NCBI RefSeq assembly: GCF_024707545.1
Contig: NZ_CP062229.1
Span: forward strand, 3,887,501-3,951,500
Reading direction: 5' to 3'
Source of the DNA: Mesorhizobium onobrychidis
GTDB taxonomy: Bacteria; Pseudomonadota; Alphaproteobacteria; Rhizobiales; Rhizobiaceae
Length of the DNA stretch: 64,000 nucleotides
Shown here: piece by piece, positions 29,469 through 37,695 of the stretch
Numbering within the stretch: the first letter of the stretch is position 1
Layout of the letters: each line of letters begins with the position of its first letter
Translations under genes and position numbers: made by a program
The notes under the pieces: model-generated
What the model was told of the DNA's origin: nothing
Databases searched by the model: none
Seen by the model: only the letters and a program-made list of their open reading frames with translations

Positions 29469-29519
29469 ACAAGAAAAGCAATTGCGCGCCGCCTGACCTC
29501 CAGTCCGGCCCGCCGGCTC

Positions 29520-29548
29520 AGCCCGCTCCGCCAGGGGCGGGCTTTTTC
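29520..29548 (+). terminator. Rho-independent terminator after nlpD
   Basis: AGCCCGC and GCGGGCT form a stem around TCCGCCAGGG, followed by TTTTTC. The same hairpin lies just beyond the 3' end of the convergent ATPase gene. Confidence 0.8.
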
Positions 29549-29559
29549 AGTCCTTGTCC

Positions 29560-30435
29560 CTAATCTTGGAGAGATTTGCCGAGCCGACCTGCCAGGTCCT
29601 GGGTGAATTGCCAGGCAACGCGGCCCGAACGGCTGCCGCGCGTCGTCGCCCATTCCAGCGCCTCGGCGCGCAGCGTCTCGGGATCGATGGCAAGACCGTG
29701 ATGGCTGATATAACCGTCGATCATGTCGAGATACTCGTCCTGCGAGCATTTGTGGAAGCCGAGCCAGAGGCCGAAACGGTCGGACAGCGAGACTTTTTCC
29801 TCGACCGCCTCTGACGGGTTGATGGCGGTCGAGCGCTCATTGTCGATCATGTCGCGCGGCAACAGATGCCGCCGGTTCGACGTGGCATAGAAGATGACAT
29901 TTTCCGGGCGGCCCTCGACGCCGCCTTCGAGCGCCGCCTTCAGCGACTTGTAGGAGGTGTCGTCGTGGTCGAAGGAGAGGTCGTCGCAAAACAGGATGAA
30001 ACGGTAAGGTGCCGCCTTCAGCAAATTCATCAGCTTCGGCAGCGTGTCGATGTCCTCGCGGTGGATCTCGATGAGCTTGAGCGGCAGGTCCAGCTTTGCC
30101 GATGCGTTGACCGCTGCATGCACGGCCTTGACCAGCGAGGATTTTCCCATGCCGCGCGCGCCCCACAACAGCACGTTGTTGGCTGCGTAACCGGCGGCGA
30201 AACGCTCGGTGTTGTCGACCAGTATGTCGCGGACGCGATCGACGCCGCGGATCAGGCCGATGTCGACCCGGTTGACCTTGAGCACCGGCTCCAGATAGCC
30301 GGGATCAGCCTGCCAGACGAAGCAGTCGGCCCCGCCGAGATCGGTTTCCGGCACCGGCGGCGGAGCGAGGCGGGCGACCGCCTCGATCAGGCGGTCAAGC
30401 TTCTTGTTCAGGGCTTCGATGGTGCTGTCGGTCAT
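29560..30435 (-). CDS. DUF815-type AAA+ ATP-binding protein
   Basis: The 291-residue protein (ATG at 30433-30435; the frame extends 26 codons upstream without family-like sequence) has a Walker A motif GARGMGKSS near residue 90 and a Walker B-like RFILFCDDLSFD. It also has sensor-1-like NVIFYATSNRRHLLPRD and an arginine-rich C-terminal SRSGRVAWQFTQDLAGRLG. It matches the DUF815 family, often annotated simply as an ATPase; no precise function is established. It is convergent with nlpD. Confidence 0.88.
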   Translation of the reverse strand: MTDSTIEALNKKLDRLIEAVARLAPPPVPETDLGGADCFVWQADPGYLEPVLKVNRVDIGLIRGVDRVRDILVDNTERFAAGYAANNVLLWGARGMGKSSLVKAVHAAVNASAKLDLPLKLIEIHREDIDTLPKLMNLLKAAPYRFILFCDDLSFDHDDTSYKSLKAALEGGVEGRPENVIFYATSNRRHLLPRDMIDNERSTAINPSEAVEEKVSLSDRFGLWLGFHKCSQDEYLDMIDGYISHHGLAIDPETLRAEALEWATTRGSRSGRVAWQFTQDLAGRLGKSLQD

Positions 30436-30520
30436 TTCCTGTCTTTTTTTTGCATTCAGAAAGGCGTGACAACGGAACCTATTTGATTCCGGCGGTTTGG
30501 GAACCGGGTCCAACCTTTTG

Positions 30521-30574
30521 TTAGAGCATGATCTTTTTCAAAAACCGCGCTCCATTTTCTGGATCATGCTCTAA
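30521..30574. repeat. Rhizobial palindromic repeat, TTAGAGCATGATC type
   Basis: Perfect 13-bp arms TTAGAGCATGATC (30521-30533) and GATCATGCTCTAA (30562-30574) flank 28 bases that contain AAAACCGCGCTCC. It is located between the divergent ATPase and yajC genes, so it may overlap the promoter region. Confidence 0.85.
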
Positions 30575-30724
30575 CACGGCTCAACCAGCCCGAAAAGCAG
30601 CCGAAATGCCTGGCCGCAGTTGCATTGGCAACTTTACCGACTATATTCCGGCCAAATTTCACGGGGCCGCCAAATTTCCCCAGGACGGTTTGGCGGCTGT
30701 TTTTCAAAATTCAGGAGTACCTCG

Positions 30725-31063
30725 ATGTTCGTGACACCGGCATATGCCCAAGGCGTCGGCACCTCCCCGGATATGTTCATCAGCATTTTGCCGTTTGTCC
30801 TGATTTTCGTGATCATGTATTTTCTGATCATCCGGCCGCAGCGCACGCAGTTGAAGAAGCGCGGCGAGATGCTGGCGGCGGTTCGCCGCGGCGACACGGT
30901 CGTCACCGGTGGCGGGTTTGTCGGCAAGGTGACCAAGGTGATCGACGACAACGAGCTCGAGATCGATCTCGGCGGTGGCACCAAGGTAACGGCGCTGCGC
31001 TCGACGATCGCCGATGTGCGCGTCAAGGGCGAGCCGGTGGCGAACCAGAACGCCAAGAAATAG
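30725..31063 (+). CDS. yajC: Preprotein translocase subunit YajC
   Basis: The 112-residue protein has a single membrane helix (FISILPFVLIFVIMYFLIIRPQ, about residues 19-40) followed by the YajC signature RPQRTQLKKRGEML and a small beta-rich cytoplasmic domain. It associates with SecDF-YidC. AGGAGTACCTCG precedes the ATG; the frame extends to 30620 without family resemblance. It is followed, after an interval containing a decayed duplication, by secDF. Confidence 0.95.
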   Translation: MFVTPAYAQGVGTSPDMFISILPFVLIFVIMYFLIIRPQRTQLKKRGEMLAAVRRGDTVVTGGGFVGKVTKVIDDNELEIDLGGGTKVTALRSTIADVRVKGEPVANQNAKK

Positions 31064-31382
31064 CCTGATGTCGGCGGAACGATCCGCGGCGGGGCTCTGA
31101 CGGACGACGCAATTTGCTGTATTTTCGCGATTCAAGACCATTTTGATCTGTCTGGCCACCCCAGGGCGCCAACGATCTTGTGATGCCATTGCGCGCTGGT
31201 CGCTTGCCGGCAAGATTGACAATAGTTGAAGAAAGCCCGATGGCAGCACCAAAGTGAATTGCCTGTGTTCGACAATCACCCATGTGCGGACCAAAGGCGA
31301 GGCAGTGGCAAAGCAGAACGCCAACAAATAACCCAATTCCGGGCGGAACGATCCGCCAGAACGCCCTGACGGACGACGCCAT
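31064..31382 (+). pseudogene. Decayed partial duplication: secDF start remnant then yajC 3'-half remnant
   Basis: Two stretches about 268 bases apart match. The sequence around the yajC stop (AACGCCAAGAAATAG at 31049-31063) reappears as AACGCCAACAAATAA (31317-31331). The sequence leading into secDF (CGGACGACGCCATATGCTGT) appears earlier as CGGACGACGCAATTTGCTGT at 31101, followed by a remnant start that reads LLYFSRFKTILICLA. The remnant yajC part (from about 31195) has frame breaks. The outer copies are the functional yajC and secDF; the inner copies are dead. Confidence 0.8.
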
Positions 31383-33935
31383 ATGCTGTATTTCTCGCGC
31401 TTCAAGATGATCCTGATCTGGCTGGCCGTGGCCGCCACAGTGATCTTCGCTGCGCCCAATCTTTTCTCAGCCAGCACGCTGGCCAAGCTTCCCGACTGGG
31501 TGCCGAAGCGCCAGATGACGCTCGGCCTCGATCTGCAGGGCGGCTCGCATATCCTGCTCAGGATGGATCCGAACGATCTGACCAAGGATCGGCTGGAGAC
31601 GACGCGCGACCAAATCAGGACACTGCTGCGCGATGCCAAGATCGGTTACACCGGCCTTGCCGGATCAGGCCGGACCGTGCAGGTCCGCATCACCGATCCC
31701 GGTCAGGTCGATGCCGCCAAGACGGCGCTGAAGACACTGACCGACCCGGTGGCCGCCGGCCTGTTCAGCGGCGGCTCCGTCCAGGAGATGTCGCTGGATG
31801 ATTCCGAGCCCGGCCTGCTCAAATTCACCGTTACCGACGCCGGCATCAAATACCGCACGTCGACCGCGTTGGCGCAGTCACTCGAGGTCGTCGAACGTCG
31901 CGTCAACGAGCTCGGCACCACCGAACCGATCGTGCAACGCCAAGGCGAAGACCGCATTCTGGTCCAGGTGCCGGGCCTGCAGGATCCGCAGCGGCTGAAG
32001 GACATTCTTGGCCAAACCGCCAAGCTGACCTTCCAGATGGTCGACCAGTCCATGCCAGTGCAGGACGCGCTCAACGGTCGTCCGCCGGCGGGATCATCGG
32101 TGTTGTATTCGCAGGATGATCCGCCGGTTCCGTACCTGATCGAGAACCGCGTCATCGTTTCGGGCGAAAATCTCACCGATGCGCAGGCGACGTACAATTC
32201 CCAGACCAACGAGCCGGTGGTTTCGTTCACCTTCGATTCCAAGGGAGCGGCGCGCTTCGGCCAGGCGACCTCGCAGAATGTCGGCAAGCTGTTTGCCATT
32301 ATCCTCGACAATCAGGTGATTTCGGCGCCGCAGATCCGCGAACCGATCCTTGGCGGCAGCGGCCAAATCTCGGGCAATTTTACCGCCGAGAGCGCCAACG
32401 ACCTCGCCGTACTGTTGCGTGCCGGCGCGCTACCGGCGACGCTGACGGTGATCGAAGAGCGCACAGTTGGTCCTGGGCTCGGCGAAGATTCCATTCACGC
32501 CGGCAAGGTCGCCGGCGTGGTCGGGTCGATTCTCGTCGTCGCCTTCATGTTCGTCGCCTACGGCTTCCTCGGCTTCCTCGCCAACCTTGCGCTGGCGGTG
32601 CATGTGGCGATGATCATCGGGCTGCTGTCGCTTCTGGGCGCGACGCTGACCTTGCCGGGCATTGCCGGTATCGTGCTGACCATCGGCATGGCGGTCGATT
32701 CCAACGTTCTCATCTACGAGCGCATCCGCGAGGAGCGACGAGCCGGCCGCTCGGTCATCCAGGCGATCGACACCGGTTTCACCAAGGCTCTGGCGACCAT
32801 CGTCGATTCCAACGTCACAGCGCTGATCGCGACCGTGGTGCTGTTCTGGATCGGCACGGGGCCGGTGAAGGGTTTTGCCATAACCTTCGCCATCGGCATT
32901 CTGACCACCGTCTTCACCGCCTTCACCTTCACCCGGCTGCTGGTGTCGATCTGGCTTCGCCGGGCGCGGCCGAAGGAATTGCCGCGGGCGCCGGTGACCT
33001 TCATTCCGCCCGGTACGAGAATTCCGTTCATGGGCATCCGCCGCTGGACGTTCGCCCTGTCGAGCCTGCTATCGGTGCTGTCGGTCGTGCTGTTCATGAC
33101 CGTCGACATCAATTATGGCATCGACTTCAAGGGCGGCTCGCTGATCGAGGTGCAGGCCAAGACCGGCGACGCCGATCTTGCCGATATCCGCGGCAGGCTG
33201 ACGGAACTCAACATCGGCGAAGTGCAGGTCCAGCAATTCGGCGAGCCGAACGACGTTTTGATCCGCGTCGGCACACAGGATGGCGGCGAGAATGCCGAGC
33301 AGACCGTCATCGACAAGGTGCGCGGCGAGCTGCAGGACCAGTATGATTTCCGCCGCGTCGAAGTGGTGGGGCCGACGGTTTCTGGCGAGCTCGCCAAGCA
33401 AGGCACGATCGCCATGCTGGTCGCGCTGCTTGGCATCCTGGCCTATGTGTGGTTCCGCTTCGAATGGCAGTTCGCGGTCGGCGCCATCATCGCGACGGTG
33501 CACGACATCGTCATGACCATCGGCTTCTTCGTCATCACCGGGCTCGAATTCAACCAATCGTCGCTGGCGGCGATCCTGACCATCATCGGCTATTCGCTGA
33601 ACGACACGATCGTCGTCTATGACCGTGTTCGCGAGGATCTCAGGAAATACAAGAAGATGCCGCTGCCGCAATTGTTGAACAACGCCATCAACGAGACGCT
33701 GTCGAGAACGACGCTGACCGCGGTGACGACGATCCTGGCGCTTCTGGCGCTGGTCCTGTTCGGCGGCGAGGTGATCCGTTCGTTCACGCTGGCGATGCTG
33801 TTCGGCGTCGTCTTCGGAACCTATTCGTCGATCTTCATTGCCGCCCCTCTGCTCATCCTGTTCAAGCTGCGGCCACAGGCCGCGGCGGCCGATGAGGAGA
33901 AGCGGGTGAGCGGCGGCAAAGCCGTGGCAACCTGA
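31383..33935 (+). CDS. secDF: Fused protein translocase subunit SecDF
   Basis: The 850-residue protein joins SecD and SecF (about 12 membrane helices). The SecD half holds TLGLDLQGGSHILLRMD (residues 40-60), the large P1 periplasmic domain and GIVLTIGMAVDSNVLIYERIREE. The SecF half begins near residue 545 with the YGIDFKGGSLIEVQ motif and ends with SLNDTIVVYDRVREDLRKYK and helices. It uses the proton gradient to assist late Sec translocation. The fused form is frequent in Rhizobiales. ATATGCTG at 31381 fixes the start. Confidence 0.96.
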   Translation: MLYFSRFKMILIWLAVAATVIFAAPNLFSASTLAKLPDWVPKRQMTLGLDLQGGSHILLRMDPNDLTKDRLETTRDQIRTLLRDAKIGYTGLAGSGRTVQVRITDPGQVDAAKTALKTLTDPVAAGLFSGGSVQEMSLDDSEPGLLKFTVTDAGIKYRTSTALAQSLEVVERRVNELGTTEPIVQRQGEDRILVQVPGLQDPQRLKDILGQTAKLTFQMVDQSMPVQDALNGRPPAGSSVLYSQDDPPVPYLIENRVIVSGENLTDAQATYNSQTNEPVVSFTFDSKGAARFGQATSQNVGKLFAIILDNQVISAPQIREPILGGSGQISGNFTAESANDLAVLLRAGALPATLTVIEERTVGPGLGEDSIHAGKVAGVVGSILVVAFMFVAYGFLGFLANLALAVHVAMIIGLLSLLGATLTLPGIAGIVLTIGMAVDSNVLIYERIREERRAGRSVIQAIDTGFTKALATIVDSNVTALIATVVLFWIGTGPVKGFAITFAIGILTTVFTAFTFTRLLVSIWLRRARPKELPRAPVTFIPPGTRIPFMGIRRWTFALSSLLSVLSVVLFMTVDINYGIDFKGGSLIEVQAKTGDADLADIRGRLTELNIGEVQVQQFGEPNDVLIRVGTQDGGENAEQTVIDKVRGELQDQYDFRRVEVVGPTVSGELAKQGTIAMLVALLGILAYVWFRFEWQFAVGAIIATVHDIVMTIGFFVITGLEFNQSSLAAILTIIGYSLNDTIVVYDRVREDLRKYKKMPLPQLLNNAINETLSRTTLTAVTTILALLALVLFGGEVIRSFTLAMLFGVVFGTYSSIFIAAPLLILFKLRPQAAAADEEKRVSGGKAVAT

Positions 33936-33949
33936 CGATTGCTGCGCCC

Positions 33950-34339
33950 GTGGCAAAAGGCATCGTCATCCGCGAAGCGCATTTCCCTGGCCGTGCGCCG
34001 ATCGAGGCCTACGGCAATGGCGGGTTCCGTTTCGCCGACATGTCGCATCGCGGCTCGCTGCTGTGCCTGCCGTCGGGCATCTACGGCTGGGAGCCGGCCG
34101 ATCCCCTGGCACTGACGGCGGCGGATTTCGCCAAGCTGCTCAACGAGGCTGACAAGGTCGAGATCCTGCTGGTCGGCGCCGGCAAGGATCTCAGGCCGTT
34201 GCCGGCTGCGTTGCGTGCCGCGCTGAAGGCGGCGGGCATTGCGGCCGACCCGATGTCGACCGGCGCGGCCGTGCGGACCTATAATGTTCTTCTTGCGGAA
34301 AACCGTGCGGTGGCCGCCGCACTGATTGCCGTCGAGTGA
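33950..34339 (+). CDS. Mth938-like (DUF498) domain protein
   Basis: This 129-residue single-domain protein starts at GTG 33950, 14 bases after secDF. The fold signature is GNGGFRFADMSHRGSLLCLPSGIYGWE, LLVGAGKDLRPLP and a C-terminal STGAAVRTYNVLLAENRAVAAAL. The family includes NDUFAF3-like proteins that in mitochondria help assemble complex I. The next gene resembles NDUFAF6, so the pair may have a shared respiratory-assembly role (inference). Confidence 0.88.
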   Translation: MAKGIVIREAHFPGRAPIEAYGNGGFRFADMSHRGSLLCLPSGIYGWEPADPLALTAADFAKLLNEADKVEILLVGAGKDLRPLPAALRAALKAAGIAADPMSTGAAVRTYNVLLAENRAVAAALIAVE

Positions 34340-34340
34340 C

Positions 34341-35192
34341 GTGAGCGAAAACGCCAAAATCGTCATGGAAACGGTGCGAGCCGCCGACCATGACCGCTAT
34401 GTTTCCGCGCTCTATGCGCCTGAAGACAAGCGTGAGGCACTTTTTTCGCTTTATGCCTTCAATGCTGAGATATCTGGCATCCGCGAGCGTATCCGCGAGG
34501 CGCTGCCGGGCGAAGTGCGGCTGCAATGGTGGCGCGATGTCATCGCAGCCGAGGACAATGGGGTAGGCGTCGGCCATCCCGTCGCGGATGCGTTGAAGGC
34601 GACGATTTCCGCCCACCACCTGCCGAAACCCGCCTTCGAGAATATGCTCGAAGCCCGCATCTTCGATCTCTATGACGACCCGATGCCGTCGCGCACCGAT
34701 CTGGAAGGCTATTGCGGCGAGACCGCAGCGGCGCTCATCCAGCTTGCGGCGATGGTGCTTGATCCCGCCGAAGCGCCGCGGTTTGCCGAACTTGCGGGCA
34801 GGGCAGGCTGCGCACAGGCGATGACCGGCCTGTTGCTGCTGCTGCCGCAGCACCGCAAGCGCGGGCAATGCTTTGTCCCGGCCGACATTCTGGCGGCGGC
34901 AGGGTCGTCGCCCGAGGAGTTCGTTGCGGGCGATGGCGGGCCTGGAGCGCAACGCGCTGTCGCAGCGATGATCGCGCTGGCGCGGGAGCATCTTGCGGCA
35001 TTCGAGCAAGGCGCACCGTCATTGCCGGTTTCGCTGCGCCCGGCATTTCTGCCGCTTGCCTTGGCCCGCGCTTATCTCGGCAAGATGGAAAGTTCTCGTC
35101 ATTCGCCTCTGAGCGGCGTGGCACGGCTCTCGCCCTGGCGCCGCCATTGGCTGCTGTTGCGCCGCGCGACTCGAGGCTGGCCGGACGCCTGA
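34341..35192 (+). CDS. Squalene/phytoene synthase-fold protein, NDUFAF6-like
   Basis: The 283-residue protein starts at GTG 34341, one base after the DUF498 stop region. It has the isoprenoid-synthase fold motifs RYVSALYAPEDKREALFSLYAFNAEI and RLQWWRDVI. The Asp-rich DxxxD motifs that bind prenyl-diphosphate magnesium in true phytoene or squalene synthases are not seen: the first region reads NAEISGIRE. This points to the non-enzymatic NDUFAF6-like group rather than to carotenoid synthesis. There are no crt or hpn neighbours. Confidence 0.82.
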   Translation: MSENAKIVMETVRAADHDRYVSALYAPEDKREALFSLYAFNAEISGIRERIREALPGEVRLQWWRDVIAAEDNGVGVGHPVADALKATISAHHLPKPAFENMLEARIFDLYDDPMPSRTDLEGYCGETAAALIQLAAMVLDPAEAPRFAELAGRAGCAQAMTGLLLLLPQHRKRGQCFVPADILAAAGSSPEEFVAGDGGPGAQRAVAAMIALAREHLAAFEQGAPSLPVSLRPAFLPLALARAYLGKMESSRHSPLSGVARLSPWRRHWLLLRRATRGWPDA

Positions 35193-35216
35193 AGGCTGAC
35201 ACGAACTCCGTAACTG

Positions 35217-36626
35217 CTACTCCGCCGCTTCCGCCTGCGAAGGCAATCCCAGCCATTCGCGGCAGTCGGCCAGCGCGCGCGATGTCACCGCACGCCGCTT
35301 GGCGACGGTCTTGTCCTTGCCACGCAGGCGCTTTCCCTCTGACTTCAGCGCTTCCACCGGTGGGAACAGGCCGAAATTGACATTCATCGGCTGGAAGGAG
35401 CGCTTTCCCGGTTCGTCGTCGGAGACGATATGACCGCCGGTGATGTGGTTGAGCAGCGCGCCGAAAGCCGTGGTCATCGGCGGCAGCGCCGGCGCGTGGC
35501 CCAACCGCTCGGCGGCGGCAAAGCGCCCGGCAAGCAGGCCGATGGCGGCACTTTCGACATAGCCCTCGCAGCCGGTGATCTGACCGGCGAAGCGCAGGCC
35601 GGGCCGCGACTTCAGCTGCAGCGATTGGTCAAGCAGCGTCGGCGAATTGATATAGGTGTTGCGATGCAGGCCGCCGAGGCGGGCAAACTCGGCGTTTTCA
35701 AGGCCCGGGACGGTGCGGAACACGCGCACCTGCTCGGCGTGCTTCAGCTTGGTCTGAAAGCCGACCATGTTGTAGAGCGTGCCGAGCGCATTGTCCTGGC
35801 GAAGTTGCACGACCGCATAGGCCTTTACCGACGGGTTGTGCGCATTGGTCAGCCCCATCGGCTTCATCGGCCCATGGCGCAGCGTCTCGACGCCGCGCTC
35901 GGCCATGATCTCGATCGGCAGGCAGCCGTCGAAATAGGGCGTGCCTTCCCATTGCTTGAATTCGGTCTTTTGGCCCTCCAGGAGCGCCCCAACGAAGGCG
36001 AGATATTGCTCCTTGTCCATCGGGCAGTTGATGTAATCCTTGCCGGTGCCGCCAGGCCCGACCTTGTCGTAGCGTGACTGGAACCAGCAGATGTCCATGT
36101 TGATCGTGTCGAAATGGACGATCGGCGCGATGGCGTCGAAGAAGGCGAGCGCATCGGCGCCGGTCGCTTCCGCGATCGATTGGGCGAGCCCAGGTGCGGT
36201 CAGCGGGCCGGTGGCGATGATCGCCTGGTCCCAGTCCGCCGGCGGCAGGCCGGGCACTTCCTCGCGCTGGATGGTGATGAGCGGGTGCGCTTCGAGCTTT
36301 TTGGTCACCGCTTCGGAAAACCCGTCGCGGTCGACGGCCAGCGCACCGCCGGCCGGCACCTGGTGGGCGTCGGCAGCGCTCATGATCAGCGAACCGGCCA
36401 GCCGCATTTCGGCGTGCAGCAGGCCGACGGCGTTGGTTTGCGCATCGTCGGAGCGGAAGGAATTGGAACAGACGAGCTCGGCCAGTCCATTCGTCTTGTG
36501 CGCATCGGTGCCGCGGACGGGACGCATTTCATGCAGGACAACGGGAACGCCGGCCTCGGCCGCCTGCCAAGCGGCTTCGGAGCCGGCGAGACCGCCGCCG
36601 ATGACGTGAATGGGATTCTTGCTCAT
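35217..36626 (-). CDS. trmFO: Folate/FAD-dependent tRNA (uracil-54-C5)-methyltransferase TrmFO
   Basis: TrmFO makes ribothymidine-54 in the tRNA T loop using methylenetetrahydrofolate and FADH2. The ATG at 36624-36626 gives 469 residues, starting [20 protein letters not shown] with the FAD-binding GGGLAGSE. It continues with the conserved [26 protein letters not shown] and [20 protein letters not shown]. The frame extends 12 codons upstream without support. It is convergent with the NDUFAF6-like gene. Confidence 0.95.
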   Translation of the reverse strand: MSKNPIHVIGGGLAGSEAAWQAAEAGVPVVLHEMRPVRGTDAHKTNGLAELVCSNSFRSDDAQTNAVGLLHAEMRLAGSLIMSAADAHQVPAGGALAVDRDGFSEAVTKKLEAHPLITIQREEVPGLPPADWDQAIIATGPLTAPGLAQSIAEATGADALAFFDAIAPIVHFDTINMDICWFQSRYDKVGPGGTGKDYINCPMDKEQYLAFVGALLEGQKTEFKQWEGTPYFDGCLPIEIMAERGVETLRHGPMKPMGLTNAHNPSVKAYAVVQLRQDNALGTLYNMVGFQTKLKHAEQVRVFRTVPGLENAEFARLGGLHRNTYINSPTLLDQSLQLKSRPGLRFAGQITGCEGYVESAAIGLLAGRFAAAERLGHAPALPPMTTAFGALLNHITGGHIVSDDEPGKRSFQPMNVNFGLFPPVEALKSEGKRLRGKDKTVAKRRAVTSRALADCREWLGLPSQAEAAE

Positions 36627-36719
36627 GAGCGCCGAAATAGTCGCTTGTAGCTGCGATTGCAATTGCCCCGGTTAGCGGCGCAGTTGCCGCCAAGTGCTGC
36701 AATCGTCTACTGTCGGAGA

Positions 36720-37328
36720 ATGGACGGGAGTCTCGGGATCTTTGCCAGAGCGACCTTTCTGACAGTCGTGATCGCCATGGGCGGATCAGCGGCCGCCGGC
36801 GAACTGGCCGCGACGGCTTCCAAGCGGATCCCCATATGCCACGGCTACAGTTGCAACTATCGCACGATGCTGGCGCTTGGCCCCGGTGACGGCGCGCGTT
36901 TCCGCTCTATCCTGCGTGCGGGTGCGGGTTCGCCCCAAGCCGAGCGCTCCGCTATTTCGAAGGCTGTCCGCTATTTCGAGCAGCGCATTTTCCGGGCCAC
37001 CGGCATTCGCGATCTGCCGCAATCGGAATTCGGTGCATCGCGCATCAGGGGCCAGATGGATTGTGTCGACGAATCAACCAATACGTATGCGCTGCTGGTT
37101 TATCTTGCCGAGCGAAAACTGCTCAGGTTTCACAAGGTCGAGGACAAGGCTTCGCGAGGCCTGTTTGTCGACGGACGCTATCCCCATTGGACGGCGGTGA
37201 TCAGCGACCGCGGGGGCACCGAATGGGTGGTGGATTCCTGGTATGCGCCGATGGGCGGCGCACCGGACATTTTTCCGTTGAGCCAGTGGAAGAAACGGGG
37301 CGTTCTGGAAAGCGGTGCGCTGGACTGA
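36720..37328 (+). CDS. Exported protein with possible Cys-His-Asp (transglutaminase-like) core
   Basis: The ATG at 36720 follows TGTCGGAGA and gives 202 residues with a signal peptide (hydrophobic ARATFLTVVIAMGGSAAAG). The mature part has RIPICHGYSCNY near its start. It then shows MDCVDESTNTYALLVYL (candidate nucleophile Cys), YPHWTAVI (His) and WVVDSWY (Asp), in the order and rough spacing of transglutaminase-like/BTLCP cysteine proteinases. That reading is an inference from the triad pattern; I do not recognise a named family. It is followed by the minus-strand sRNA array, whose 3' end faces it. Confidence 0.7.
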   Translation: MDGSLGIFARATFLTVVIAMGGSAAAGELAATASKRIPICHGYSCNYRTMLALGPGDGARFRSILRAGAGSPQAERSAISKAVRYFEQRIFRATGIRDLPQSEFGASRIRGQMDCVDESTNTYALLVYLAERKLLRFHKVEDKASRGLFVDGRYPHWTAVISDRGGTEWVVDSWYAPMGGAPDIFPLSQWKKRGVLESGALD

Positions 37329-37387
37329 CGACAGGGACGTCCCGCAAAACGGCTCTCCTAAAATCGCCCTCAGAGTGCCTCGACCCT

Positions 37388-37429
37388 GAAAACAACAACA
37401 CCCGCCGGGGGAGGAGGTCCGGCGGGTGT
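37388..37429 (-). ncRNA. CcsR/Cuckoo-type hairpin 6 with terminator tail
   Basis: On the minus strand a perfect 10-bp stem (ACACCCGCCG/CGGCGGGTGT, 37398-37429) presents ACCUCCUCCC in its loop. It is followed by UUGUUGUUUUC, so this last hairpin doubles as an intrinsic terminator for the array. Confidence 0.72.
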
Positions 37430-37438
37430 CGTTTTGCT

Positions 37439-37470
37439 GGTCGATCCTCGGGAGGAGGTGAAGATCGACC
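37439..37470 (-). ncRNA. CcsR/Cuckoo-type hairpin 5
   Basis: A perfect 8-bp stem (GGTCGATC/GATCGACC) encloses a 16-base loop carrying ACCUCCUCCC on the minus strand (plus-strand motif at 37450-37459). Confidence 0.68.
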
Positions 37471-37473
37471 GTA

Positions 37474-37509
37474 TTCGTCATCGCCGGGGAGGAGGTCGGC
37501 TTTGACGAA
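37474..37509 (-). ncRNA. CcsR/Cuckoo-type hairpin 4
   Basis: A 7-bp outer stem (TTCGTCA/TGACGAA) and a 4-bp inner stem (GCCG/CGGC) are separated by a small internal loop and present ACCUCCUCCC (plus-strand motif 37487-37496). Confidence 0.68.
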
Positions 37510-37543
37510 ATTCCTTTCGCCTGATCAAAGGGGGCGAAACCCT

Positions 37544-37563
37544 GGGCGAAATTCGTTTCGCCC
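37544..37563 (-). ncRNA. Motif-less hairpin between the two sRNA blocks
   Basis: A perfect 8-bp stem GGGCGAAA/TTTCGCCC with a 4-base loop lies in the 62-base spacer between blocks. A second, overlapping inverted pair (TTTCGCC 37515-37521 with GGCGAAA 37533-37539) adjoins it. There is no CCUCCUCCC loop. It may be a processing or insulating structure. Confidence 0.5.
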
Positions 37564-37575
37564 CTTGGGAAACAA

Positions 37576-37605
37576 CGCCCGCCGCGGGAGGAGGTGCGGC
37601 GGGCG
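37576..37605 (-). ncRNA. CcsR/Cuckoo-type hairpin 3
   Basis: A perfect 10-bp stem CGCCCGCCGC/GCGGCGGGCG encloses a loop that is exactly ACCUCCUCCC on the minus strand. It is followed by UUGUUUCCC, a weaker U-rich tail, so part of the transcripts may end here. Confidence 0.72.
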
Positions 37606-37615
37606 CCGTTTTTGT

Positions 37616-37647
37616 GGTCAACCCTCGGGAGGAGGTGAAGGCCGACC
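37616..37647 (-). ncRNA. CcsR/Cuckoo-type hairpin 2
   Basis: The 7-bp stem GGUCGGC/GUUGACC forms only on the minus-strand RNA because two pairs are G-U; on the plus strand they would be A-C mismatches. The loop carries ACCUCCUCCC (plus-strand motif 37627-37636). Confidence 0.7.
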
Positions 37648-37655
37648 GTATCCGT

Positions 37656-37681
37656 CAGGGTCGGGGAGGAGGTCGACCCTG
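37656..37681 (-). ncRNA. CcsR/Cuckoo-type hairpin 1
   Basis: A perfect 8-bp stem CAGGGTCG/CGACCCTG closes a loop that is exactly ACCUCCUCCC on the minus strand. It starts 15 bases downstream of the stop of the second DUF1127 gene. Confidence 0.72.
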
Positions 37682-37695
37682 GCGAAATTCCTTGA

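Larger units (their letters stand above)
37390..37690 (-). repeat. Two 177-bp tandem blocks, each with three anti-SD hairpins
   Basis: The six GGGAGGAGGT motifs (plus-strand sense) start at 37409, 37450, 37487, 37586, 37627 and 37664. Each of the first three recurs exactly 177 bases later, so a three-hairpin cassette was duplicated. Stem sequences have diverged while loops are invariant. Confidence 0.85.

Noticed and set aside
34341..35192. Carotenoid or hopanoid (squalene/phytoene synthase) biosynthesis gene
   Set aside because: The Asp-rich catalytic motifs are missing and no crt/hpn genes are near.
37409..37673. Six GGGAGGAGGT motifs as plus-strand ribosome-binding sites for small ORFs
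   Set aside because: No start codons follow at suitable distance, and the motifs sit in hairpin loops; the minus-strand reading (anti-SD loops, G-U pairing, U-tail, DUF1127 genes upstream) explains them better.
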